This document shows positions 20,394 through 31,435 of a stretch of 64,000 nt of DNA, piece by piece. Source of the stretch: Helichrysum umbraculigerum. Lineage: Eukaryota; Streptophyta; Magnoliopsida; Asterales; Asteraceae. The stretch lies in contig CATIUR010000004.1 in NCBI GenBank assembly GCA_949592205.1, positions 66,251,837 through 66,315,836 of the forward strand. The letters are read 5' to 3'. The notes beneath the pieces are model-generated. The model was not told the DNA's origin. It did not search any database and saw only the letters and a list, made by a program, of their open reading frames with translations. Position numbers and translations under genes: made by a program. Every line of letters starts with the position of its first letter. The stretch's first letter is position 1.

Positions 20394-21148
20394 ACACATA
20401 TTTGGCTGCTGAGTTTGGATTCCCACCACCTGCACGCCCTACATGGGTATGCGGCCCACGACCACCCAACTACCACACCATGCCACTACACCCACTTTCC
20501 ATGACACCATCCACTACCACCATTCCTTACACTACCGTACCACCCACATCTTCCACCTGCACTGTGCCCATCGAGATCCCTCGCGCCCGCCGTACCAGGA
20601 CTGCTCCTGCGGCTGAGCCGGTTTTCTCTGTGCACACTGCAACACCACATATGCTGCATATCCCATATGTTGGGCAGCCATCCTCCCGTGCCATGACCCG
20701 TCCAGGACCAGCTGAGTCAGCCATATCAGACACATCTTCAGAGACAGACTCACCTCAGTCAGGTTTTAGACAGGACATGCAGGTTGACGATCAGGTTCAG
20801 GTTCAGGCCGACTATATGCCAGACATGACTACTGCTGCTTTGCCTACTTTTTCAGGATTCACAGGGATGCTCCAGAGCAACCCAGTGCCATCCTCTGAGC
20901 TTCCACCGTACCAGATGCCCGGTGCTTCCATTGGATCGTATGAGATTGCAGACATGGGACTAGATCCCAACTTCCATTTGTACCCGATCCAGCCACCAGC
21001 ATCAGGCAGACAGCGCAGTTCATCTTCAGCATCAGTCTCCCGCAGAGCCTCGAGTGGACAACACTCTGCTTCACGTGCTGGACCTTATGGCTCCATGCCA
21101 CCTCCAGCTCATGGACCACCAGCCAACCAGGATCTTCCTCGACCTTGA
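19271..21148 (+). CDS. ATHILA ORF-1/env-like protein, full-length copy of element B
   Basis: 625 residues. The N-terminal ~330 residues match the plant ATHILA ORF-1 type (putative plant transposon protein), with the landmark REN-VYRELVAEF near residue 77 and a helical core. The C-terminal ~250 residues are rich in Pro, Ser and Thr and low in complexity (TSSETDSPQSG, QVQVQAD). No signal peptide or membrane span is visible, so envelope function is doubtful even though the gene sits in the env position. The acceptor just before the ATG (AG at 19269-19270) is the duplicated copy. The homologue in element E (57509-58918) has the same core but a different tail. Confidence 0.85.
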   Translation: MAEIPRYIRKSIKDPEIREKFQTWLKHDLGENRYIVWEDLEQIGLKQGFEKLIMFKEGKRNLRAWKNLFEIRENVYRELVAEFMVTFQFDKTTDKLNDDRMIRFNFLGNPQQMSLATFASHLELYTEYQVTTSFFLKANREVKQRDHTAIWQELTGNQFQSNVKATSFLDKHHQVLHNLLACSIRGKRKTKGAVGVKDLLIIKSIIEQEHVNVAYIVADRILTESGYTESESAYMGAVITKLVKRMGLLTEEVIGNLTPVVNRVSKPYNINYMVKVWLLEKDVDGQIRWKEGEIIPGVHMRPPRSKSVRFEFDDITVHRQPRTTVAHEREEGETAAAEAQSPLIPSAREFGWGDPVTSELMYGMLGMLNSHYTQDTYLAAEFGFPPPARPTWVCGPRPPNYHTMPLHPLSMTPSTTTIPYTTVPPTSSTCTVPIEIPRARRTRTAPAAEPVFSVHTATPHMLHIPYVGQPSSRAMTRPGPAESAISDTSSETDSPQSGFRQDMQVDDQVQVQADYMPDMTTAALPTFSGFTGMLQSNPVPSSELPPYQMPGASIGSYEIADMGLDPNFHLYPIQPPASGRQRSSSSASVSRRASSGQHSASRAGPYGSMPPPAHGPPANQDLPRP

Positions 21149-23334
21149 GCTCATCTTATTTCACTATCATTTATGTTGGATGACTGTATTACACTATTAC
21201 TAGTATTTGGGATAACTGTATTAACTGTTGCTGCAGACTGGTTATGGTCCCAACCTGTGATCTGGTTGGACCCACCTATCTATCTTATCTTATCGTTTAT
21301 CTATTATTTTACTTATGTTATGTTTTTTTTAGTTAATTTCTAGGTTACTTGCGAATAATAGAGAGCAGTAGATACTATAAAAATTTCCCAAGGAGAGCCC
21401 GAGATGACGCGCAAATCACGCAAAGATCCTGATTCGAGCCTATTGAACTACCCTACCAAATCAGAATCTTCAAACACACATCTCAGTCTTTTCTAGGGGA
21501 GTTTTTCGTTCCACTTTCTTAATGATTTTTTTTTTCATCGCCTATAAATCTCCGTGTTTCCCATCATGCTTAAATTCTAAAGTGTGGGATTATAAATCCC
21601 ACACAAATCAAACCAACTTAGAAATAGAGTTCCAAAATATTTTCAAGCTTTAAGTGTGGGATTCCTCCCAAAAAGAAGAATTTTAGACTTAGTTTGAGAA
21701 CATTAGGGACAATGTTCCTCTAAGTGTGGGATACACGGTATGATATACCGTATTCTTTGACTTTGATTGCTTGTCCAAAGTATAACTTTCTTAAAAACAA
21801 GTCTAACTTCGACAGTGAAGTTTTCACTCATTCAGTTGGCTTAAATTTTTCTAAAAACCTCATTTGTGCTAAAATTTTTAAATTTTTGACTCTAAATAAT
21901 TTTGAGAAAGATTGATTTTTCCAAAAAATGGATTAAACTGCTTTGGAAAGTAAGATAAGTTAAGATACGAGTCCCTTAAAAATGAAATGTTAATTGAAGA
22001 GCATCGCACGGCTAGGCACATACACCCTTTTTGCAGTGAGGTACTTGAGCCAATAAAAGCATTCATCTTTAATGCTTCACTTCTTCGTTTGATGTGTGTG
22101 CCGATGTATGTGCTTTGAGTTAGAACTTGCTCTCGGTATACGTTTCGAGACCACACCAATGGGCACCGTACGCGGTGAAGGTGCAGTCAGAGGACCTTGA
22201 CATTTCATAGGATTAAAACCCCATTTCTTAAAAGCCTAACCCGTCCAACTCTCATTCGTGAGTGTTGAAGATCCACTAGTTAAACCCTTTGAGCCTTAAC
22301 CTTTCATTTCTTCAAAACCACCATTCACCACCTACCCTCACCTTTTCAAAAATTTTAAACTTAGAACGTTTTGGAGTTATGAAAAGCGTTATTTAGGCAT
22401 CCTTGCCACTTTTGTCTCACACACTCTCAGTTTCTCTCTGTGTTCTCTCAGAAATCTTGCGTGTGTTAAAAATCATATATCTATTGAAAGCAAAAATTCA
22501 GGTGCGAAAAATTGGCACCTTTTCTGAAAAGCTCAGTTAAAATGAGATGTCAAAAGGACAAAGTGTCCAGAATCTCTCGAAAAATGTATAGAAAAGAAAA
22601 AAAAAAAAAGAGAAAAAAATCTCCGAAAAAAAATTCCCACAAAAATAAAATAAAGCTTAGTGCTTGAAACTCTCAAAGAATGCCTATTCAGAGAATCAGT
22701 CAACTCCGTGTGCGTTCCCGAGAAGAAAGTCATCAAAGCTACCTTTCTTCATAAATAAAATTCCTTCGTGTGCGTTTTCCGTTTTAAAAAGTGTCTAGAT
22801 AATTCGATTCATAACTTTAGGACCTCTAAGTTTAAAGAAAATACCCCGTTTTTCATTTCCAAAAATTCACCATCCTCCGTACCCCTTTGTTCCATCACCC
22901 ACTCAAAAACCCGAAAAATGTCTTGGGATGATTAGCACCGTTCTCATTGAAGTGGTGGAGATCCGATTCTTGATCAAGCCTATGATGAGAAGCAATACAT
23001 GACTGGCTTTATGAGCGATTTCGTTTGATTAGAATGATAGGAAACCCGATACACTTTGAGTGAATTGAGTGACCACCTTTGTGAGATCGCCTAGTCATGT
23101 ACAATATCCATCGAGAATTGTGAAAGTATGCCAAGCTTAACATTTCAGGTTAAAGGGGGGACTATCTTAATGATGCTTGCTTTCTAAAAAGGTTTACTCA
23201 GTTTTGGATAAATTGATTGATCTCTGGTTGTTTACTGTCAAAGATTCTCAAAACCAGATTTTTTCAAAACCTTATAGCAGGTGAGAATTTTAAAGTTTGC
23301 TTGAGGACAAGCAAAAGTCTAAGTGTGGGATATT
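21149..23334 (+). other. Element B noncoding 3' region with conserved hairpins and PPT-like blocks
   Basis: No gene. It contains a GGGGAGTTTTTCGTTC block near 21497, PPT-like AAGTGTGGGAT at 21580 and 21652, a hairpin GAACATT-AGGGAC-AATGTTC (21698-21717) followed by a third PPT-like block at 21721, a hairpin AAGCATT-CATCTTT-AATGCTT (22057-22077), and the terminal hairpin and PPT. Counterparts lie in the same order, reversed, in A. Confidence 0.7.
23299..23334 (+). promoter_or_regulatory. Element B polypurine tract with stem-loop
   Basis: Hairpin GCTTG-AGGA-CAAGC at 23299-23312, then AAGTGTGGGATATT abutting the 3' LTR at 23335. Confidence 0.85.
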
Positions 23335-25825
23335 TGATAACACGTAAAAAGTCATGTTTTTACGTACGTTATCTTCCACATTTTAGGCACAAAGTTAACT
23401 AAAACACACTTAAAAGGACATTATTCATAAAGTTTTGTTAACTAAGTCAAAACGGAGTCGATGTTTGTAAAATCACTGAAAATGGCATGAAAAATGTAAG
23501 AAACAGGGCAAAACTGCTTCACCGTACCTCCGTTCATTCATTTTAATGCATCTTGAGCTACACTCCGAGTTAGGACCTCTAACTTATGTCATTTTCTTCG
23601 TTAGGAAATTACGAAACCGTGAGCGCGAGAATCACTCAAAACGGATAAACGACGAAGAAGTTACGCCCGAACGAAGGAACGAAGAACCGAGGAATCAGGA
23701 TACGGGAGAGCTAGACCGTATACGGCCAAACTAGACCGTATACGGCCTAGCACAGACCGTATACGGCCTAGCTAGACCGTATACGGCCTAGCACAGCCGT
23801 ATACGGCCTGTGTTCTCCCGTATTCACCCTATGCTCTCCCGTATACGGTCCAGTTCAACCGTATTTGCCCTAGCTCAACCGTATCGTGCGTTTGGTCAAT
23901 AAAAATCAGACTTTTATTCGGGTTTGCGATACGGTTGTGCATTTGAAGGTTTGGATACGGTCTACGGATACGGTTGTGCGTTGCCTATATATTGAAGCCT
24001 CATTTCCACATTTTCAAGACAATCAAACAAATCATCCATCCAACACTCTCATACTTCAATTCTCTTCGTTTTCTTTACGTTTTTATAGTTTTACTCTCTC
24101 TCTAGGATAGTTTAGATAGTTTCTCTCTCTAGAGCTCTCCGTCTCTAGAGAGAGAGAGATAGTTAGTTGGTTAGCAGTAGAGAGAGAAGGAAGCTGGTAT
24201 TGTAATCACGGTGTAATAAAAGCATTCTTGGTGCAAGACTCTGTCTTTCTTTTCAGCCGTTACGCTGCTCAATTTACTGGTGATATCTATCTTTTCATAC
24301 TTATACTATGTCCGAATTATTTCTGCCTGCTTGTATGATGTATGTTACTGTTATTGCCATGCTTATTGAGTAGTGTGCTGTTGCGGTTGTTGAAATATAG
24401 ATAATTAGACGTAGGGATGATGTTGAATTAATCTTTAAAACTATATAATTGGGAATTGTTATTTTTGTTATGTCTAAAACTTATCATGCATCTAGACTTA
24501 GTTATGGATCACCCTTTCCAGTCCTTCGCGTGACTGCTACTTTAGGCTTAGAACTTGATCACCTCTAGGTACAGTAGGAAGTTATCTGTGTTATAGTACG
24601 AAGCCGTGTCTGTCACTGTAATTCGGCTGAAATACTGAGTATAGCTTTGGAAACACCACTGGTGGAGTACAACGTGGAAGCTCCGAAAATAGCCGTATGT
24701 GCCAACACTGTGGACTACCTAGAGACCCTAGAATATGGCCTAGGAACCAATATAACTGTGGAAATGTTACAGTACACCGTCTGTCCACCCCTGGAACTGA
24801 AGCTATGGAAACATTTCGACATAGTACACCGTACCTGTACCTAGGGGTAAAAGCTACAACATATCCCTGGTTACAAAGGATCTGTGGAATTGTTTAAGTG
24901 TAGTACATCGTGAACGGTGCCTAGTGTGGTACGCTGTGGAATGAGTATGCATTGTACACCGTTGGTGTTCCTAGGGCTGAATGACTGATTGCAAAGGAGA
25001 GTCTAGATCATGACAGAAGTAATTGAACTAATCAAACGTAAGGAATGAGTCTAGTGATGAAAGTCAAGCCCAGCAGTGGTTCAGAGTTCTTAAAACCCCT
25101 AGACTCTACAAAACTGATAGTTTAGAATAACAAAGTAATGATCTGAACATGTTTAGGAGATGGCATTTACATTTAGGTGTTAAGAACGGTCAGAATAACC
25201 CAATGGGCAGTCTGTTACCTTATTCCTGCACCCTTCAAGGGTCACTGGTCCAAAAGACAGTGTGGGGGGTTGAGCAGCCTGTTCTGATCAGAATCACGAT
25301 AACCTAGGTGCTCAGTGACATACGGATTCTGGTAATTAACTAGAATAAGTAGGGACCTAGTGTTTACACCCATAATGCATTTGTCTATTAACTGAAAATG
25401 TCCCCAATTATCTTTATAATAAGCTTCATCCCGACAATCGATTATCGAAGTTTCAACTGCCGCAATTCTCTATCTGTCTACCTAGCTACCGATTCTCCTC
25501 TATCTTTTATTTTACTGCACGTAGCTAATTAATTAAATTAGAAAACCAAAAACTCCAAAAACCTACCTACTTGCACAAACCATCCTAAAAGCGAACCCTA
25601 TCTTTGGCATCGCTTCGTTTCAATTCGCTCCGATTTAAGAACGACCTCGAGTTATACTTGCTGCTTACTCACCCTGTGTAGTAGGTAGTATTTATAAGTT
25701 GAGCCCCAGCTCTTTATAAATTTAAAACTCACTGATCCAGCCAAGCGGTGGTTAAGTCCTGCTGACGACAAGGACGGTTCACTCCCAAGGTGAGCTAAAG
25801 AGACCCGACCGTTGGGCTGGCATCA
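23335..25825 (+). repeat. Element B 3' LTR (2,491 bp)
   Basis: Same as the 5' LTR except six substitutions and one missing 8-bp GAACGAAG unit, by eye. Palindromes at 23716-23848; TATA box at 23986. Ends in GGCATCA followed by the duplication GAAGA. Confidence 0.93.
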
Positions 25826-28783
25826 GAAGATGTTACCGGAGAATAATTGCGAGCAGAATAACACTTGTATTTCTCCGAATAATATCCCAAGTATTACAAA
25901 TGCTAGCTTCTACGAATTACATTACATAGCTACTCCTAAAGCGATGGATTCTCTCCCTAATCTTCTAACTAGTTTCTAGAGAGAGAAACTAGAGAGTGAG
26001 ACTAGAGAGAGAACCTAACTACCTACTATTTTTCTTCTAACTCCTAAGAGTAGTGCTAGAGAGAGAAAGCTACTAATTATTCTAGTGATAGATGAATGAG
26101 TATTGAAGTGTGAATTGTTGGTGTAGAGTGTGTTCAAAACGATGAAATGAGGCTTGTATATATAGGCAACGCACAACCGTATCCGTAGACCGTATCCAAA
26201 CCTTCAAATGCACAACCGTATCGCAAACCCAAATAAAAATCACATTTTTATTGCCTAAACACACGATACGGTTGAGCTAGGGCAAATACGGGAGAACTGG
26301 AGCAAATACGGTTGAGCATAGGGTGAATACGGGAGAACACAGGCCATATACGGTCTAGCTAGGCCGTATACGGTCTGTACTAGGCCGTATATGGTCTAGT
26401 TTGGCCGTATACGGTCTAGTTCTCCCGTATCCTGATTCCTCGGTTCTTCGTTTCTTCGTTCGGGCGTAATTTCTTCATCCGATGTCCGTTTTGAGCGTTC
26501 TTTATATCCCTGAAATCGTAATTGAAAAACGAAGACAATGAGATAAGTTAGAGGTCCTAACTCTATGTCTTGCTCAAAAAGTGCTAGAATACGTTAACCG
26601 GAAGATTCAATGATTGTTTGTGCTCTATTTTACTCATTTTTAGGTTGTTTTTGTTGATTCTTGAAACATAGTCTATATTTTAGCCCTCTTGATGAAATGT
26701 GACATTTAAGTTCATATTCAAGTGTTTTCATTAATAATAGGGCTAAAATGGTGAGATAATGACGCACAAAAACATGACTTTTTGCGTGTCATCACTTACG
26801 TTCAACATGTGGTCAAGAGTAATTGACAGTGAGAATGACACTCTTAAACTAATTAAATGTAATGCAGTGCAGGAATGTAAACCTAATATGTACAACGAGT
26901 GGTTTCACTATGTCTTACTTATTGCATGTTATGGGCACATATAACTATTTACCATAATTAAGGTTGATCAGGTCCTAATTACTAAGTTGCAGTCACGTGG
27001 ATAACCGGAAAGGGTACTCCTTAAATTAGAATTAAGTTCATAAAGCCTAAACATCACAAAAGTTATTAATTCCCATTTATCTGAACGTGTTTACGAACAT
27101 TACTTTACAATGTCTTGACTTTCATTACGATAGCCTGAGGTCGATTCGTAAAATAACTACCTTCGGTCGTTTCAAACTTCCGTACATTTGTACTTCGCAT
27201 AAAGCATTTCCAGTACTATATCTGAGAACAGTCGAATTGGGGCTGTTATATTACTTCACAAACAATTGCACTGATTATATAATGTCATCCCTACTTATAA
27301 TTTTTTTACATATCAACAATCACAATAATAAACTACTCACAATTCATGGCAATAAATAAATCACATACCAAGTAATAATGCATAATTAAATGTAACATAA
27401 AACGAGTATGTAAAAAGGAATTAGATATCACCCGAAAAATAAAGTGTAGCAGCGTATTATTATAATTGACAAACTTTTCGCACGTACAAAGAAAATCTTC
27501 AATTCCACTCGTTTCTTCTAGTTCCTAAATTAATCCGAAGATTAACTAAACTAATCATAGAGTGAGAAAGATTACAAAAATTAAAGAAAATTCTAGAGTG
27601 AGAAAATGAAGCTGAAAATAGCCTAGGAGTGTATGTTTTTGAAAAACGAATCCAATGGTATACTTATAGTTGAAATCCGGCTCACGATAGCGAAGTTAGG
27701 CTCATTTTAGCGAAAAAGCGCGCGCAGTACGCGTATGGGACGAAAAAGGTGGCGCACGTATGAAAAAAGCACTAGGCACCGGTTGGACACGGGCCGGCAC
27801 CAGTTGACCGACCCAAAAAGTGGGCCGGTACCGGTCGGGTACCAGCCGGCGGCGGCCGGTTGCCGGCCGGCCTTGCCCGTACAATTTTTCCGGCTCACGT
27901 TTTCGTGCGTATCTACTTCTTTAAGCTTATGATTGTGACGATTCTTTTTGCGTTAGAAATGATTTTTAAAAACGAAGACTTTGATGTAAAGAAATCTCCG
28001 AGATGATTTTCCGATCTTGAGATGTCTTGTTCCGAATGTTTTGAATCTTTCGCAGCGCGTATAATTGATATCGCATAAAAAGTCACGTTTTTACCACCGA
28101 TATCTCTCTCATTTTGGAACAATACTTGGTATTTAGACTCAAATAATACACAAATCAATGAAACTTTGCCAAGAAGGTCAAAATAAAGTTGCACGAGAAA
28201 AATCAAGCAAAACGGACGAAAAACGAAGACTCCACGCACAGTTGAAGATTCAAGGCATCCGAAACAAGATTTAGAGACAAAGTTCCCATCATGAAGGTTT
28301 ATCTTATCCAAAGTCTTCGTTTTAAAAAAACTAATCTAACAGAAGAAGAATCAACAAAAACGGATGAAGAATGAAGATTCTACATACGCCGAAAGATTTA
28401 AACGATTCGCACGAGACATCTAAAGATGAAAGACACACCTCAGGTATTTATTTTCATCAAAGTCTTCATTTTTGAAATACGAATCCAACGCAAAAAGAAT
28501 CGACAAAAACGGACGTATAACGAAGAAGATACGCACGAAACAAGAATCGAATAAAAGAAGGCGGACTGGGACGGGTGGTAGCCAGCCGCCGCCAGCTGGA
28601 CTCCAGCCGTCCCCCGGCCTCTTTTCCATCCTTGCTCGTACTCTTCTGGTACATGTACTAGACCTTTCCGCAACTTTAGGGTACATGTGCTAAACCTTTC
28701 CGCGCTTTAGGGTACATGTGCTAAACCTTTATCAACTTTTGCTAGCGTGAGCCTCAAGTTGCTAACTCGCATCAAACTTCAAG

Positions 28784-28792
28784 TATAAATAG
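28784..28792 (+). promoter_or_regulatory. TATA box of S1 LTR
   Basis: TATAAATAG, about 60 bp after repeated GGGTACATGTGCTAAACC blocks. The D LTR has the same arrangement on the minus strand (TATA at 49409-49417). Confidence 0.65.
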
Positions 28793-29769
28793 GTGCCTTT
28801 GGCTCACAAATAAAATCACACCATATTTTCCTATCACACCTTACACACCTTCCTAGCTTATTTTTCTCACTCTAGAAATAAGCTCCAACTTTCTCACTCT
28901 ACATTCTTTCTCTAGATTAGTTTTAACTAGTATTTAAACTAGTTTAGAAGTTTAATTAGGAATAGAAGGAAAGTGTGGAATGCATTGTAATCTTCGGTGT
29001 ACGCTCGGAATTGTGTCAATTAATTCAAGTCTATTCTCTCTCGCATTTAATCCTGGTTCTTTCTATCCTTATCTATCTTAATTAATTACGTTTATATTGA
29101 TTATGCTTGATTTAGTTATTGCCATGATTAGAGAGTAGTATACTTGTTGTGTTTGCTTGCGATGTAGTTAGTTAATTATGGGATGATTTATAATTAAATA
29201 TTAAAGTAATGTGACGACCCCTATTCGACTATTACTCGATATAGTACTGGAAACACTTCAAGGTGGTGTACAAATGTATGGAAGTCGAGGAAGACCGAAG
29301 GTAGTAATACTACGAAATGGTATAATATTACGAAGTAATATGACAGCCCCTATTCGACTGTTACACAGTATAGCGTTGGAAACACTTTAGGTGTAGTACA
29401 AATACGTGGAAGCTGCGTAACGACCGAAGGTAGTTATATTACGGACTAATATATATAAAATGAGAAACCTAGTTTAATTAACATTAACATTTCTAAATAG
29501 ACTTTAAACTTCAAATTAATCTATCGCCTTTCCACCAATAAACGTGATTACAACACCTTTTTAACGACGTCCAATTAAAAGGTAGTCAGTCATCTGTGTC
29601 AATATAATTTGTCAAAGGTATGAAACTATGGAACCGCAAGGCTACATGAGGGATTATCATAGGACAAGACATGGCCAAGGTTTGAAGCGGCGAAACCACT
29701 TTAAGTGAGGAACGCTGTGGATAATTAGGGGATTTATTTGGTAGTCTTAAGCAAGGGCTGGTTTAAAGT

Positions 29770-31241
29770 TGATGAACGCCAAAATGTGCTATTTTATAGT
29801 ACTAATTACCCCTTAGTTTGATTAAATTCTTATGCATTTTATTTGAATTCGATACTCATTTCGTTCATATTTGCATTTAGGATTTATTTGGAGCTTGAAT
29901 CGGAATAGAAGCTGAAAACGTGCGATAATTGAAGAAAAGAAGCTAAAAATGATAAAGTTTAAAGATTGAAGGTCGCTAGTGAAAAAGTTGGAAATTTCAA
30001 TCCATACGGCGTATGGATCAGCTGAGCCGGGCCGCCAGAAGTCGTGGGTCAGATCCATGGGCTTTATGATCCATACGGTGTATGGAAATCCATACGGCGT
30101 ATGGATCGTTTCGGCAGAAAACCTAAAAAGCTCATTTTTGCCTCATTTTTGCACACACTCCACCACTTTGTTCCAGACGATTTTCTTTCATTCCAACCTC
30201 TAATTTCAGAGATTTAGAAGGAGAGATAGCAAGAAGATTGAAGGGTTTTCATTCGTTCATTCGTTATTTCATTATTTCGGTTCGATTTCTTTTATATCTT
30301 TCATTTGATTATGATTTCGGATATGATATTGAATCTGATTATTTGTGAAATTATGATTGGCTAAGTCTTTTATGTATTTGCTTAGAGGATAATACTTATT
30401 TGATGGATTGATTATTGAAAATGCGAACGTATCGGATTTTATTCAATGTTTATGTGTTTATTCGTTAATCCTTGGATATTTGATGATTGTTGCTGATTAC
30501 CTAGCGTGGTTTCATAACTAGTTGAGATTGATTTCCTGTTGGTTGTGGACTTATTGATAGTTGTTGATTTTGATTGATAATTATTGCCGGATATATTGAG
30601 TTTGACGGGCTAGGATTAATAATTAGTAATGGTCATTGATGGACAAGATAACCTTAATCAGTTATAGACTTTGTTGATTCAAGTCAATAGAATAAGTCAC
30701 ATAAACGGTGTTGAATTAATCTAGAATACAATTTTGTGGACAACGTTAAATTGAACTGTTAATGTGTTGAAAACAACCTTGTGTCTTTCTTAATTGTATT
30801 TAATTCAACTTATCTTGTAAGGAGGGTTGATATATAAGAAAGGGCACGATAGAATCCATACGTGAGCATTCTAAATAACATGATTTCCAGATTTTAAGGA
30901 AAGTAATCTAAGCAAATGCATTCCTTTTACCGTCTGAATTAAACCTTTTACTTTAATTAAGCTATTTTAGTATTTCTTTATTTTTAATAAATTAGTTTTC
31001 TTTAATTAATTATTTCTTTTATAATTGTTACTTATTTGTTCGTCCGAAACTAAAACGTCCCCACTTTTACTGTTTAAATTAATTGTAGCATTTTCCAATT
31101 TGTTTATATTGACATCCGTTCCCTGTGTTCGACTCGGACTTACTGAGCTATACTATATATGATCAGGTATTCTTGCCTGTGTTGTGTATAGTAAGTTAGG
31201 TATTTTCCATTTTAATATAAAACCCCGTTTACACGACATCA
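29770..31241 (+). repeat. Element C 5' LTR (1,472 bp)
   Basis: TGATGAACGCC...CGACATCA. Near-palindromes CCATACGGCGTATGG at 30002, 30071 (one base changed) and 30090 flank a GGGCC-rich spacer. A hairpin GTGCTAT-TTT-ATAGTAC lies within the first 40 bp. Confidence 0.92.
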
Positions 31242-31247
31242 AGTTTT

Positions 31248-31265
31248 TGGCGCCGCTGCCGGGGA
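31248..31265 (+). other. Element C primer binding site (tRNA-Asp type)
   Basis: TGGCGCCGCTGCCGGGGA, six bases after the LTR end at 31241. Confidence 0.92.
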
Positions 31266-31435
31266 GCGGTTTGTTTTAATTTGACAAATTGGAATTTGAT
31301 CTGTGTATATTGTTATTTAAGTTCAGTTCTGCTGTATTTATTTTTCGAATTATATTTTTGTGTTTAGGATTGTTTAGTAAATAGTTCAATTAGGGTCTTG
31401 TTCTACTGATTCGGGAATTATATCACAGGAAGTTT

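Larger units (their letters stand above)
11970..25825 (+). mobile_element. Element B: Athila-like non-autonomous retrotransposon, young
   Basis: 13,856 bp with two LTRs, a tRNA-Asp primer site, a polypurine tract and a perfect 5-bp target duplication GAAGA (11965-11969 and 25826-25830). It encodes a 446-residue unrecognised protein and an ATHILA ORF-1/env-like gene, the latter partly duplicated in tandem. No gag, protease, RT or integrase is present. By eye the LTRs differ by six substitutions and one 8-bp unit. Confidence 0.92.
5490..26794 (-). mobile_element. Element A: Athila-like retrotransposon, minus strand, split by B and by SIRE
   Basis: On the minus strand the order is 5' LTR (26794 down to 10490, interrupted by B), tRNA-Asp primer site, one ORF of 350 codons, a long noncoding 3' region, polypurine tract, and the first 58 bp of the 3' LTR (5547-5490). 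There SIRE interrupts it, and the rest lies outside the window. Without insertions the interior is only about 4.9 kb and encodes no recognisable gag, protease, RT or integrase, so the element is non-autonomous. The ends 5490-5547 and 26737-26794 are identical by eye. Confidence 0.85.
10490..26794 (-). repeat. Element A 5' LTR, interrupted by element B
   Basis: Two segments, 10490-11969 and 25831-26794 (about 2,444 bp together), join exactly across B with the duplication GAAGA. On the minus strand it carries CCGTATACGG-like palindromes (about 26340-26430), a TATA box TATATATA at 26157-26164, and degenerate repeats around 11290-11650. It is the reverse-complement homologue of the B LTR, less alike than the two B LTRs are to each other. 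Confidence 0.85.

Noticed and set aside
27702..27932. Three overlapping GC-rich ORFs
   Set aside because: They fall on the palindromic GC-rich box of LTR X; open on both strands only because of GC content.
29979..30203. 74-residue ORF repeated at 40996-41220, with a minus-strand partner in each LTR
   Set aside because: Located in both LTRs of C across the palindromes; no family resemblance.
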